A stretch of DNA of 64,000 nt from Parasponia andersonii (Eukaryota; Streptophyta; Magnoliopsida; Rosales; Cannabaceae), in the NCBI GenBank assembly GCA_002914805.1, contig JXTB01000137.1, forward strand, positions 143,001 through 207,000, given 5' to 3'. This document shows, piece after piece, positions 22,863 to 36,300 of the stretch; the stretch's first letter is position 1; each line of letters begins with the position of its first letter. A model generated the notes under the pieces. It did not search any database, had not been told where the DNA came from, and saw nothing but the letters and a program-made list of their open reading frames with translations. A program made the translations under genes and the position numbers.

Positions 22863-25800
22863 TTTAATTGTACCACCACCTTAGTCTAAGATTATTAGAT
22901 TAGGAGATGTTATCATTGAATTCCTTAACCTTAAAAAAAATGTGGAATATATTTTTTTTTTATAAAAAAATATCTCATTAAAGTCTTTAATAAATTCATA
23001 AAGAAACTACTGACAATAATTTAAAAGTCACGTAAGCTAAAGAAAAACTTTAAAAAATATAAAATGTCATTAATATAAAATAAAAACTAGAAAATGTTTA
23101 TTTAATTTAAATCTAGACCACTAGACCACCATGTCATCGAGTCGCCTCATCACTACCATTCGATATGCTACTATTCGTCACTTGAAAAATATTAAATAAT
23201 ATAATGAGCTAAAAACTATATAAGTAAACCACAATGCACATAATTAATAAGGCATGCTTTAGTTATTTTCTAAAATATGTTCTTTGTGATCTTTTTATAA
23301 CTTTAAAGATTTTTCATTTTAATCCTTGGGAGCATTCAGTATAATGCCTAAACTTTTGGTAACTAGTGGGCTGTGTTTGCTGAACCAGTTCTTACTTTGT
23401 TATCGACTCCTTAGTAGAACCATATTAGAGGTATAAAGTGAGTGCACCTAGCCTATGTAACCACACACACATTAATAGTCCCGAAAATGGCCTATCGTCC
23501 CCGAGTCAAAATCATATGGGGCACCTCCCTAATATAGTGTATTATTATTTATCTTTGGTGGGTACGATTTACGTTCTCCACCTACATCATCGGTATTATA
23601 AATGTAAATTTGCTTAATTAATTTTTTTTATTTCCACAAAATTTTTCGAAAGACTATTTTATCTTTGATGGACATGAGATGAATTATGTATCAAACTGAA
23701 AATATCAAATATAAAATATAACCAGCATCTCATACAATAATCCCATAAAAAATTTAATACGTTTACAATGACCAAAATTGAGAACGACTCATTTAAAAAT
23801 TATATCTCATTACTCATCGATCAATTTGATGTAAAATTTTATAATAACATTCTTAACACAATATTTTATCATAAAATTAAAAGAAATCACAAAATATACT
23901 TAAACATAGTATTTATTTATTTTTTGAGTTTAAATATATAATTTGTGAATTTTGTTTGTTTTCCGACTAACAAGAACAAAGCAATTTATTTCTCCTACTA
24001 CAAAAATATTCTAATATCGAAACTTTTTAGAGACATATAATACATATAGAAATATAACTAGAAATTTTTATTGGCTTAAAAAGGGGTATTAACTAATTAT
24101 TCCTAATTTATAACCATTCTCTTACAAAACTATCAGCACAAAATTACTAGAGTACACATAAAATTTAGAAAATAATGAACAATAATCCATTAAGAAACAC
24201 TATCTATAAATTTTACAGTGATCATATAATATATCCAAAAATATATCTTACGAATATTTGATCATGAAAAGCTCTATAAAAATATATGAAATCTGGAATC
24301 ACAGAAAAATATTTATTGACAGATTTTCAGCATACTGATAATGTATAATCAAAAATTTATTATTATTGAATTAAAATACTATTGGTTCCAAAAATATTTG
24401 AGACTAAACTAGATATCTTCAAAAGGATCGACAAAAAAGAAGAGTATAAAAATAAATTTTGAGTTATTTATAAAAATTCGTAGAACACAAAGACCAATTT
24501 TATAAGAAAATAAAATAGTTACATATTTATGCTAAAAAAGATTAAAATCATAAAATAATCAATAAAATTATGTTTAATCACATAAATATAGTCAATTAAG
24601 ACTCATTATCATACCAATAGAAAAAAATAAATAAATAAACAATTTGAAGAAGCATGTGTAGAGTGAATCTGTGTGATTTTTCTCGCCATTTTCTATCAAT
24701 TTCCTTCTCCTCCAAAGTTTTCTCGCATATTTCTTTAGCATTTTCTTGATGGTTTTCTTGCACCATCCTCAAAGATCAAAACCATATGGCTCCCCAATAT
24801 CAAAATCAACATGAATTTTTTTTTTTTATAAATAACTATCGGACTCCATAGATGAAACCTCCATTAATGACTTCTCAAGCTTGAGTTTCTACTGGAATAT
24901 TGAGTGAGTCTACTCACAAATTTTTTTATTAAGTTCATTATCTTCATTAACCTAGATTTATAAAAAATTACAGAAATATAACCTAGTTTTTTGGTTTTTT
25001 TTTTTCAACTTCATACCTAAGACTGGGCAATTCAAAGATTGAATTGAAGTTCATCACCTAAAAATTAGATTGGAGTGAATCTAGTTTTCTAGATTCATTT
25101 CTTTTTGAGGTTCTAATTTTGGTAGATTCAATTGAAAATATAAGAATTTTTATTTTTGGTTGATTATTTCCATTTTAGTTCATGATTATGGTGAAAAATA
25201 TGAGTTTTGATATACGTTAGATCTTATCTTACCTATGTAAGATTTGGTTCATAATTTTTTATATGTGGTATATACAAATTTGAATGCAGTTCATGATATT
25301 GTTATTCTGGTATATATAAATTTAGATAGTATTTGCAAATTTGAGTGAATATTTTTTTCTATTAAAATATTACTTTGGTTCCTCGACATAAAATTTTAAT
25401 TTAAAATTTTACTAAATAGTTTATAGATTTTAAGATTCATAATTTAAGTCTGTTATTTTGTTAATGGAGTTAGAATAAATTATGAACTCTAATTTTTAGT
25501 TTTTGAGTTTGAGTGTGGCTAAATTTGGATCATATATCTTACAGTTCATATATTTATATTGATTATTTGAATTCTGTTTAGTATATGAATTTGGGTAAAT
25601 CATTCATAAATTTTGGAGTTGAACTCACGTCTTGAATATCATAGTCAACAATTAAAAAATATTTATATATAAATAATAATATATGTACATATATGCTTTG
25701 AATTTGGATTTGTTGCTTTGTACTATGTAGAATGCTTTTCAAGCTATAAAAAGTTTGTTTTGTTGATATTATTCTATTTGGTTCAAAAATTTATGTCTTT

Positions 25801-26159
25801 AGTTCACAAATTTGTGAGTTTAGTTCATGATGTTACTATTATGGTTCACATTTGCTATGTTCTTTCTATTTAGTTTATTGAATGTCTTCTTAATATATGC
25901 TTGGTAAATAGTTTTCAATTTAAAAGCCAAATTGATATTTATGTAATCAGATTCATTTTATTGAGTTACTCTACTTATACAATGATTTAATGTATAAATT
26001 TATTTGATTCATGAGTTTTTCGTATTATTGGTTCATAAGTTTTGAATGATCATAGCTATATAAGTAGGTTCATATATGAATTTTTGGTTCACATATTAAT
26101 GACCATAACTATATAAGAACAAGATTTATGCGATATTCAATAGAAATATAAACTGCAGT

Positions 26160-26950
26160 TTAGAAATTTCCATAATGGTTCACGAAATTTTCATGGTAAT
26201 TCATAATTTTTTCGTAATAGTTCATGAAATTTTCATATTAGTTCATGATTTTTTTCATTGTAGTTCATGATTTTCATAGTGGTTCATGATTTTTCTTTGT
26301 TGTTTATGAAATTTTTGTTGTAGTTCATTAATTTTTAATAGTGATTCATGAATCTTTTAGTACCACTTTAATTTTTGTTTAGTTAATAAATTTATGTGAT
26401 TCATTAATAACCTTGTTTATTTTGTTCGTATATTTTTTTAAATTGTGTTTGGTTCATGTCATTTCATATTCTGTGGTACATTTTTCCTTATTCAAGAAGA
26501 TCCTTTAAACTTTGAGCACAAATACTGGTGTCACTTTCCTTTATATAATGAGCACAAAGAAGTTTCAAAAACTAAGTTCAGTGAATACATATGGGATTTC
26601 AAAAACTATAGTAGTTTGGTACATGGTTCACATCTTAGTTATTATTCTTTATTTCACTTCTCAGTTGTTTTTTTTTTACTTTATTTCTTAGCTGTTGTTC
26701 TTTAAAGTTTCTATTTTAAACATGCACCACACCATATTATAAGAATGAGTTTATTTCTCTTTATAAGGGTAATACTTAGGATTTGGTTCAGATTTTGAAT
26801 GTTATAGCTTACTGCGTGAATCACAACAACTTTTTTTTCCCAAGTTTGACACTTTCTTCCTTTGTCTTTAATTTCATAGTGGTTTATGAAATTTTCATCG
26901 TAGTTCATTAACTTTTAATAGCGGTTCATGAATTTTATAGTACCACTTTA
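26160..26950. repeat. Degenerate 'gttcatgaaatttt' repeats within the nested MULE
   Basis: At least eight imperfect 25-35 bp units of the form (t)agttcatgaaattttcat(g/a) lie between 26160 and 26350. A longer segment at 26310-26395 (ttcattaatttttaatag ... ccactttaattt) is repeated at 26893-26965. They are non-coding. Confidence 0.65.
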
Positions 26951-28171
26951 ATTTGTGTTTGGTTAATTGATAATTTTTCTCATAAAACTAGGGTTGATTG
27001 ACATGTTTGTAATCAAAAGAGTAGAGGTATTGATGATGAATGTTGGCATAAAAGAAGTAGCATAAGATAAAATGGTATTCTTTTTGGCAAAAGACGGTAG
27101 TTGAACTTTATCATTAGGCCGATAACAAGATAAAGACAAGATATACAAGTGATACGGAAATTCAAAAATGAAAGTGATATGGAAAATATGATCTTCATTA
27201 GTTTAGAGAAAACAATATAATATTTTAGTTTTTTAATTTGACAAGGATTATTGTATGAAAAACTTTTAATTGTGAATATATTAACTATTAGAAAATTTTA
27301 TCCTCGGTTCATACATTTTGTATAATGCAATTTGATATAAATCTAAATTACTACTTACTTACTTCTAGTTATTTACTTTGTGAGGTACACTTGAATGATC
27401 TAAATTGTTTACGAATGATAATATATTTTTTTTATGGATCTTAAGAATTGAAACTTAGTATATATGACTAAATTTTAATATAACTTTATATATCATGAGT
27501 AAATTTTAATATACCAATAATAAAAAATAATGTACTTGAAAGTGTAAGAACAAATAGAAACAAAATAACAATATCCAATGTCTAAATTAACAAAACTAGT
27601 ATATAACCTAATATACCATGACAATAGTTTCATATACCAAGACTAAAATTTCATGTACTAGAATATGAAAAAAAAACCCCCTTTGTTTCAAAACAAAATA
27701 AACTACAAACTCAATACAAAAAAAAATAATGATCACTATGTTTTATGAGCTAATATCGTAAGTCTACAATGACGCCACCCTTTAATAGAAGCTTCAAACA
27801 CCATTAAAAGGTACTTAAAATTCCCATTTTCATCAATTTCATAATCAATATATGAACCTGTACGAAGAAACCAAGAACTAAACATTAATATAAAAAAAAT
27901 CTTATCTAATGATTCAAGAGGTACATACACATATATACACAAAGTTAAAAAATCTATGTACCAAATACAAAAAATCATATACCACAAAAAAAAATAGAAT
28001 AGAAAAACAACATATATGGATTCAAATTCTTGATCAATAATAATAAAATAATTAATAGGTTAATCAAGAATAACCATACAACATATACCACTGCAAAAAA
28101 AAAAAAAATATATATATATATATATATACGCTAANAAAGACATATACCAACAAATATATATATATATATAT

Positions 28172-28406
28172 ATTCATTAGGTATTTTTTTTTTACCTATG
28201 TATAGGTATCAATTTGGCTAATGAAAATTTAGCATGTACAATTTTTTATTGTAAAAAGTAAGAGAGAGAAAGAGCATTAATGATGTACGTCTTTTTATGC
28301 AATTCATTATAACTATTGGATCACCATCTAATAGTGATCCAATGGTTAAAAAAAAAAATACCTACCCATAGGAAAAGAAAAAAAAATACCTATTGGATTG
28401 ACAACC
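28172..28406. mobile_element. MITE copy 1 embedded in a (TA)n microsatellite
   Basis: Homologous to 53716-53964: both start with a ttaggtattttttttttacct / gtaggtattttttttttacct block, contain gatccaatggtt, and end with cccattgg / cctattggattg then aacc. Both copies are flanked on both sides by TA repeats. The ends are imperfect inverted repeats. This copy seems shorter at its left end. Confidence 0.65.
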
Positions 28407-29288
28407 ATATATATATATATGTATATATATAGACACCAAGACCAAAAATAAATGAACCAAACCATAAATGCAGAATATGTTCACCAACCAAAACCAATAA
28501 TACCATATACCACGAAAATGAAACAGATCACATATATCATTACAAATATCACATATACTACAACTAAAATGTAATGAACGATTACTAATTACAAACAAAA
28601 GTTCAAAACACATAGGAAAATAAAAATTATATATGAATTAAGATCAATTATAACATGAATTACAAAAGAAAATATACATACCATGATAAAAACCATTATC
28701 AATTATGAAAAAAATTCAAAAATCATATATCACGACCAAAAATATAATATACCAGCTTAACAATTACATATACAAACTAAAAATTTATGAACTGAATTAG
28801 AAAATATCTAACATATTCATAAACATAAATTAGAGAAAATAAACACTATATACCTACATAAAAATCATACATACTGTGACAAAGAATTCATGAACTAAAT
28901 TTAAAATAATAAACTTCTTTAGCAACAAAAACCAATGAACAATAATATCATATACCACCACAAAAAATATATAAACCAGACAACAAATTCATGAATTAGT
29001 ACTAATTATGAAAAATAATTTAAAAATTTCAAAGGACAACATAAATAATCTTTAATTTGATAATAAAAAAAAGATTATATAAGAAATTAACATCAATTGC
29101 AAGAAAAATTAGCAATAAAAATCAAAAACCCCAAAATAAGTCACAATACAATTAAACAAAATCAAAATCAAAGCTCACATGAACAACACAATACATACCT
29201 CCAAAGAGAAAAGAACAAATTTGCCAAACATACCGACGGAAAGAACTTTGAAATACCGAAAAGCATGAAAGTTTATTAGAAAATCCAT

Positions 29289-29295
<7 letters not shown>

Positions 29296-29348
<53 letters not shown>
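29296..29348. repeat. (GA)n microsatellite
   Basis: A perfect GA run of about 53 bases near the end of the nested MULE. It generates spurious long Leu-Ser frames on the minus strand, which are not genes. Confidence 0.95.
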
Positions 29349-29350
<2 letters not shown>

Positions 29351-29875
29351 AAGTGAGCAAGAAAGAGAAAGAAAAAGAAAAGGAAATAGGAAAAATAAAT
29401 AAATTAAATAAGGGCATAATTGGAAATTAGCTTAGAGAATTTTTAACTTGGTCATTTAGCTATAACATATAAAGTTTGGACATCTATTTAAGCAAATTTG
29501 AAAAAAAAAATGTACATACACCTAATTTTCTCTTATTTAAATAACTTTAAATTAATATATTAGATTATACTAATTGCACCTTTTTATTATTTTAAGAATC
29601 TACAAAAATTTTAGTAGGCATATAAGACAATTAGATTCATAGTGCACTTATAACAAAATATAAAATGATAAATAAATTTCTCAACTTGCAGTTAATGTAA
29701 ACTTTACATTATAATTTTAAATCAGGGCACGTATACGTTAATCAAGAACTGTTAGATAATATCACTGCATAGAATCGAGTTAGGAACAAATACTATATAA
29801 ATTAAATAATATTAAATACAATTAATAACAAATAACACTTAGCAATTCTAGGGCATTCTAATCATGGGTATTACA

Positions 29876-30260
29876 GTTATAATAAGTTGAAGCATAAGGG
29901 CATAATTTATGAGCTAAGGAATATGCCACATCCTAAGTGTGACGGCCAAATACAGAATCATTAAAAACAAGGGTTGGGAACAATTTATCAATAAGCCAAA
30001 CTTGGCAATTGAATCCACAGTCTAAGAGTTTTATGCCAATACAAGAGCAAACCATGAAGGATGGAAGGTCTTTGTCAGGGCGAAGACGGTCTCTTAATCA
30101 CCTTGCCCACTTCTATTGATCTCTCAATTGTAATACAAAACAACGAGGCTGCTCGATCAGTTGTCACCTCTGTTACATGTTTTGATGGGATCAAGTTGGA
30201 GCAAATGAAGTAGAACCACAATTTTTCATATGGGTTCAGTGCATTAGTAGGGAATACCAT
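29876..30260 (+). mobile_element. Fossil plant-transposon-protein element, right part of copy A
   Basis: Continuation of the element cut at 13467 by the Gypsy insertion. It matches, inverted, the segment at about 30265-30596. Coding remnants with the flavour of the plant transposon-protein domain are visible (a short WEQF-type motif, then EFYAN). The element is broken and its superfamily is uncertain. Confidence 0.55.
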
Positions 30261-30264
30261 GGCT

Positions 30265-31235
30265 TCATGCTCATGTTAATGTTCATGGCTTGCTACCCAT
30301 TCAGTTTCTTGAGCACACATCTAAGTGATGATGTCACTGTAATCCTAATCTTGTTTCATGTCCTAAGTGTACTCACCATCCTCGATGTCTTGCAGGCCAT
30401 AGCATTCATTGATATCTTCAAATTAATGAAGACTATCTTTTCTTTCACAATGACCTTACACCTTTTGTGGTCCATTCTAGCATTGGCATAAAACTCTTGG
30501 ATCAGGGGTTCAACCTCTAAGTCTATCCTAACGGGGAATTGTTCTCAACCCCTATTTTCAATGATTCTTGTATTTAGCCGTCCTTCTTAAGATGTGGCCT
30601 TAAACACCTCTCGACTAGCAAATTTTTTTCTATCAAAATTGGCTTGAATTCTAGATGACTCCCCCTTGTGTTTCTTGGGTGCCATGGAAATTCTAAGCAT
30701 GTTAGCTCACTTGGGCAATTGATCAAATACTTGATATGCACCTTTTTCAAATACCACAAAACTTAAGCAAATTGTTATCTTGAGAACCTCTAAATCATTA
30801 CAATCCAACAAACTATTCAACAAAAGTCATATAGTTCCCTTAAATAATAAAATGGAGCTCTTTTCTCACTTAGGACTTTGGTCAAATATCCAGCATGCAC
30901 ACTAAAAGGTCACCACAAATACACTTCAACTTGTTATCTTCCATTCCTCAAATCACCAAAATCACAATAACATTCTATAAAAGATGACAATAAACACTCT
31001 AAAGATTATCTAAGAAGCAATTGAAGTCCCAAAATATTTATTATTATCTCATCTTTAACCAGAAGTATATAAACTACCCAAGTCTCAGAAAATGATGAAT
31101 TCAAGAATAATACACTTGAGGAAGTAAGTTACTTTGAGGAATTAATTCTATTGAACTTTGTAAAGTATGAGAGAAAGCTAATGTTCTCGAATGGATTCGC
31201 TAAGCAGCTCTTGAATGATGAACTTGATATCTAGA
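30265..31235 (-). mobile_element. Fossil plant-transposon-protein element, copy B (inverted)
   Basis: Minus-strand relative of copy A, arranged tail to tail with an axis near 30262. A fragment at 30574-30759 (PWHPRNTRG, EFKPILIEK) parallels the fragment in copy A. A short segment present beside the Gypsy insertion point in copy A is absent here. Broken, and clearly diverged from copy A. Confidence 0.6.
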
Positions 31236-32280
31236 TGAGAGAAATATGTCTCGAAGATGGTTAGGTTAAGTCCCGCATAAATTCGGAGCCTTATGGTATC
31301 AAAATACCTTAAGTTAGTAAAAAAAAAAATGACTTTTTGTCTCGATTACAAGAATTTTTGTGCTCGAGTTCTAACGCCACAATGGCCACCCTCTTTCAAG
31401 ACTTTCAGTTTTGTGAAAATATCACTTTTCAATCTATTTTTTAGATTTTTACCACCTTTCAACTCAATATTTTGATTTTTAGCATGTTTCAGGTAATTTT
31501 AGCTTCTTTATTTTTTATTTTTTTATTTTTACTCTTTCACCTCTAAAACACTTAGAAACACAAAAATAAAATAAGTTAGTCTTAGGTAAATTGAAAACTA
31601 ACAAAGTAGCATGGAAAAGTTATTGTTATTTAGGTATCGATTGTCACTTATCAATATACATATTTTATTATAAATAATATATCAAATTATACTATTCAAG
31701 GACCATAAATTTCAATTCTAGGCATCAAACATACCAACCATATCAGTAAAAGAAAAAATGTGAATTAAACCATAGAAAAAGAATCAAACATTTGCAAAAG
31801 AGTCAAAAATTTTAACTCCAATAAAATTAAAAAAAAAAGAATAGAAGAGCACAAAAAATTTCTGACCCTAATTTGGCAACAAAGAGACTATTATATTATT
31901 AAGTGGTACAAGAAATCTATATGATAAAAAGTAAAGCAAGCAATGAGTAAATGATAAGGGAAAAAAAGGATCGAAATAGAGGATGTCAAGTCTCATAGTT
32001 TGCTTTAGTATTTTGGTTTGAAAAAAAATAGAGGACACTTACAAATAAAGAAGAATAGCCCAGTAAGAAAAAAGTAGATATAAGGCGAATCATCATATTT
32101 TTAGGGGTAGATACTTAGTACTTTCACATCTAAATAAGAACATTTTTGTCATGTTGTATATTCATTAAAAAAGGATGCAAATTTCCACAAAATCAAAAAT
32201 TCAAAGTAGGCTTCAACTCGCTTTTCTAATTTCTTGTTCTGGCCTTGGCATGAATCCCTAAAGAATATGTTTCCTTTCCT
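31236..32280. other. AT-rich spacer, nothing recognised
   Basis: No gene or classified repeat seen. Short open frames (for example 31293-31475) have no recognised similarity. Confidence 0.4.
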
Positions 32281-33336
32281 TTGCTTTTTTTTTTTTTCTT
32301 TTTTCTTGAAGTTTTTAGCGTTGACCAAAGCTAAGACCAGTCTCTCCGTCACACTATATCATGTTTCGGCGTTCAGGAGCATGCAGCTCGTGTAAAATAC
32401 AGGCTTCTGCTTGCCGTCTTCCTTGACGAACAGCACGACACTGATCGCTACTTCGGACACTGCCAAATATGCATACAGGCGCTACCCTTCTGCTGGGGAG
32501 GCTAGGATAGGCGGATGGCTTAAGTACAACTTGAGCTCTATCAGTGCCCTATCTTGCTCCTCCCCCCAGAAAACTGTAGGGCTTTTCTTTATGCACTTGA
32601 AGAAGGGCTTGCATCGGTCGGACATCTTGGAGAAAAAATGGTTGAAGGCGGCTATCTTTCCGGTCAAGCGCTGGACCTCCCGAACGGTCAAAGGTCTTTT
32701 CTCGTCTGCGATAGAGGACAATTGGGTCGGGTTGGCCTCGATGCCCCTTCTGCTCACAATGTGTCCCAGGAATTGGCCGGAAGACACCCCGAACATGCAC
32801 TTCTTGGGATTCAGATGCATTCGGTATTGCCTCAGGATTCAAAAACATTCATCCAGGTGTCCCAGATGGTTCAAAGCTTCCTTCCTTCCCGAGTAGCCCA
32901 GCGAACATTCTGTTCATGAGCCTTTGGTAGGTCGCCCCTGCGTTCTTCAAGCCGAAAGGCATACGCCTATAACAGTACAGACGTAGCTCCGTGATGAACA
33001 CTGTGTGGATCTGGTCTTTCTCGTATAGAGGAATCTGGTTGTATCTAGAGTAGGCGTCTAAGAAGCTCATCCCGCCAAAGCTAGACGTGGCAACGACCAT
33101 TTGGTTGATTCTTGGCAGGGGGAAACTGTCCTTCGGGCAAGCCTTATTTAGATTAGTGAAGTCTATACAAGTACGGCCGTCGTTGTTTTTCTTCTTCACC
33201 ACCACTGGGTTGAAGACCCAGCACGGATATACACATTCCATGATCAGGCCGTTCTCTAGTAACGTCTCTACTTCCTTATTGGTCGCCTTGTTTTTTTCCG
33301 GTGCGAACCTTCGGAGCCTCTGTCTGATTTTCAACT
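32280..33336 (-). mobile_element. Ty3/Gypsy pol fragment (Tat/Ogre-like reverse transcriptase)
   Basis: A minus-strand fragment, GC-richer than its surroundings, carrying reverse transcriptase (around 33330-32490: LNKACPKDSFPLPRI, RRMPFGLKNAGATYQRLM, FLGHIVSRRGIEANP) and the start of RNase H (to about 32280). The KACPKDSFPLPRI motif is typical of the Tat/Ogre lineage. No LTR, gag or integrase is visible next to it. It is a broken piece, unrelated to the Tekay-like element upstream. Confidence 0.85.
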
Positions 33337-36300
33337 AGATATATATTTGACTAAAATTATTTGAAAAAGTGTTTTTTTCAACTAGACATATTAAGAAACT
33401 ATCCAAACTAGCCTACAATAGCTAATAGGTATTAGTCCATGATTGACTACCCAAAGTGGGAGTAAATTTTGGTTTTAAAACTTTTTGATAACTTTTAAAT
33501 AAATAAAACTATAGATTATAATTTACAAAAATTTAATAAATAATCATAATTATTCAAAGTATATAAAATTTCAAGCATGCAAGGAAATAATTAGCATATA
33601 AAGTAAAGAGATATGAATAGAAAAAGTGCAAACTCGGATTTCTACGAGCTTTGACAAATATGATGATTTGCATTTCTCCCTAGCTTTAGGCGACTTACTT
33701 TGAGCATTTACTATCGAATTAAGAATACGAGCTTGATCGAACCTTTTACAAGAAGATTGAATTTTTTTTAGATCTCACCCAAATCTTTATGATAGATATG
33801 AGTTTGCCTCTATCATACTAAGAATGGTTAAAATTTATGATAGAGGATGATAACTTTCTATCTTTAAAATCTAGATCAGAGAGATGACCTAAAGATAACT
33901 TTCTATCAAAGAAAAGTGTAGTAGATCTATTGATCTATAAATCTCATTATAAGTGAAGCACACACCCGACTCTCCTTGACGAGAGATAAGGTTTTTTTTT
34001 TTTTTTAATTGTGCCCATGGAAGACTTCATGGAAGAAGGATCTAGTGGTCAGGATGAAGATCCTCTATTAAAGAAGAATTTAGCTAAAATTAATGTGGTC
34101 AGAAAGGTTGTGAGATGAAGGCCACCAATGGCTTAATATGTGCCATGTTTTCTCAAACATAAGTACAATTTTAAAGACGGACGAATGAGAGCACACCATA
34201 TATACAAATAGTTATGATTACCATTGTAATTTTGGGCAGTTAACTCGGGTTAATGGGTTTAAGTTTCCATAATTAAGCACAAGTGAGTAGTTTTTAGTTG
34301 AGAGGAAATTTCTTAGTGAACCAACACCTAGTAACCTACTAGTCTAGATGATTAAGCAGGTATCATAATAAAAATACATTATATGACTTCAAAGAGTTAA
34401 TATATAAAACTTTCAGGGTCATTCATGAAACAAGTGGCGAGAAAACTTAGGAGAAAGTAATACTAAAACACAAAGTTGAAAATAAAAATCAATTTTATTC
34501 AGATAAAGATATGATAATAATAGGTCTATATAAGAAGCACAGCTTTACTAGAATTATTAGCATCCCCTAAGCAATTCATTAAATATATTGTGTTATTCCA
34601 CCGTTATTCTCCATTATATTCGTGTTTTCCATCTGAAATTTAGACATTCCCATATGAAAAAACTAGAGGAAATGAGTACTTATTTATTGTTATATTTACA
34701 TTGCTTATTACATTTATTATTTTATTATCACTTGACATTTCAGTCGAACATTATATACCTAACTGAATTCTATATATTCTCGTTTGCTTAAAGTATATTG
34801 GTACCGCCTATTGAGGGCCTGGCCTCCAAAATAGTTAGTTTTATTATTCATTTATGTTGAAACTTATTATTCATTTATGTTGAAACTAATTATCATATGA
34901 TTCATTTATTTATTTTTATTTTCCTAGCTATATATTCATCCGAATTCTATACATTGATCTCATTCATCTGAAACATGTACTAGTATGGAAGGCCTAGCCA
35001 TCAAATGGTTGATTTTATTATTAATTTGCATTCAAATCAATTATTCATCTTATTCATTTACATACTTGCTTAGTCATAAGTTCATATATGAATATCATAC
35101 ATGCTAAGTCATGTTTTATGCTAGCATAATAGTTTAATCTAACAGAACTTAGTTAACAACATTATCAATCATCAATGTCTTATTTGCTCGCTTTCAGTTG
35201 TGCACTGACAACTCACATGTGTTGAATCTTGTGTTATGTTAGATCATCTAGTCTAACTTAGTGAAACTTACTCGATAGACATATCTGACCACACGTCACA
35301 ATATACCTAAATATTCACCTTATTTTTAGTCTTATTTTCATCTTGATTAGCTCGATCTCCTCATACCAAGTATAATCTTTATAGAAATTAAGGACGTGAG
35401 CATATTTTTACCTTCTACATACACCTAACCTCAAATTATTTTTGATTCTAGTTCCAACTTCACTTGATTCAGATTGTTTAGATTATAATGCCAAATTTAC
35501 CTGTATACGAGTTATTAAGATAACAATGCCAACTTTACCTAGATTCAAGTTGTTTAAACCTGATGCCACGATCACTTAGACTCGATGTAATTGAATAAAA
35601 GGGAACTTTATATATACATATGTACGAAGAAACTTTGAGAGTATTTTATAATCAATGTTGATGGTACTAGTTGGTTAAAATATATTAAATGATGTTTTAT
35701 TTATAGGCGTTGTCAAAAACTAGCAATTGTGCTCTCTACCTACAAAAGTGGTCAACTATTTTTATTAGTTATTATAATTTTTTACCTGACTATCAGAAAT
35801 GGTCTAACAATTATTTTCAACCATTATATCAAAAAACTGATCAATCATCTTGACAAGTGGTCAAATATTTTTGCTACTATATATAAAGTGTTTAAAGACC
35901 TTTGTTTTTCAATTCTTTTAAGCATCGGATCCTTCTAAACATTGATAAGTAAATTTTTTAGATTTTAAAAGGTCTTTTGGCTATATGAAAAGCATTGTAT
36001 TGTTTTTCAAACTTCTAAGATCATTTTACCAAATTAATCTTAAGAAAAATTTGAAATCTACTTTGGGAAACTTGAGCTAATGCAAAACTAATATATGTGT
36101 AATGTAGTAAGTTACTTGCAAATATTATAAATATCCTAGCTAGACATAATCTTATATCTTAATTATCCAGCTTTAAGTTTAGTTCTTTGAAATTGTTCGA
36201 GTATATCTACTTGAAAACTTAATGAACTTGATTTAAAACATTAAATTTAAACCATTTAACTATACATTCAAGTATATTTATTAGTATTTTATAAAAAAAA

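Larger units (their letters stand above)
24661..29532 (-). mobile_element. Decayed Mutator-like (MULE) element nested in the 5' LTR
   Basis: A minus-strand fragment at 27736-27987 contains DENGNFKYLLMVFEAS followed by IKGWRHCR, the start of the MULE transposase catalytic domain. It resembles the equivalent part of the MULE at 59477-61300. The rest is AT-rich, with many copies of gttcatgaa(a)tttt-type motifs (about 25800-26420 and 26880-26950, plus strand; complementary motifs at 28440-29020). The transposase is a fragment only and no intact frame remains. Termini are inferred from where LTR homology stops, so they are approximate and no 9-bp target duplication can be shown. Confidence 0.6.
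13468..29875 (-). mobile_element. Ty3/Gypsy LTR retrotransposon fossil (Tekay/Del-like), with nested insertions
   Basis: Full-length but broken element on the minus strand. Two long LTRs (13468-18012 and 22869-29875) share terminal sequence: TGTAATACC at one edge and GGTATTACA at the other. Flanking 5-mers CTTAT and GTTAT are a near-matching target duplication. A primer-binding site complementary to initiator-Met tRNA and a polypurine tract sit at the expected places. Internal parts in order on the minus strand: gag-like region (~22600-21750), protease (~21480-21070), reverse transcriptase (~21000-20050), RNase H (~20020-19700), integrase (~19460-18610) and a C-terminal integrase tail (~18680-18130). 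Long LTRs and the protein motifs suggest the Tekay/Del chromovirus group. Reading frames are broken in many places. The LTR edges differ by roughly 15 percent by eye, suggesting an insertion several million years old. Confidence 0.88.
22869..29875 (-). repeat. 5' LTR of the Gypsy fossil, enlarged by a MULE-like insertion
   Basis: Begins TGTACCACCACCTTAG and ends GGGTATTACA. It is homologous to the left LTR at both edges. Between about 24661 and 29532 the homology is replaced by a Mutator-like insertion, and roughly 600 bp of the original LTR is missing at that junction. Confidence 0.82.

Noticed and set aside
29152-29417. Minus-strand Leu-Ser repeat frames
   Set aside because: They are produced by the (GA)n microsatellite at 29296-29348.
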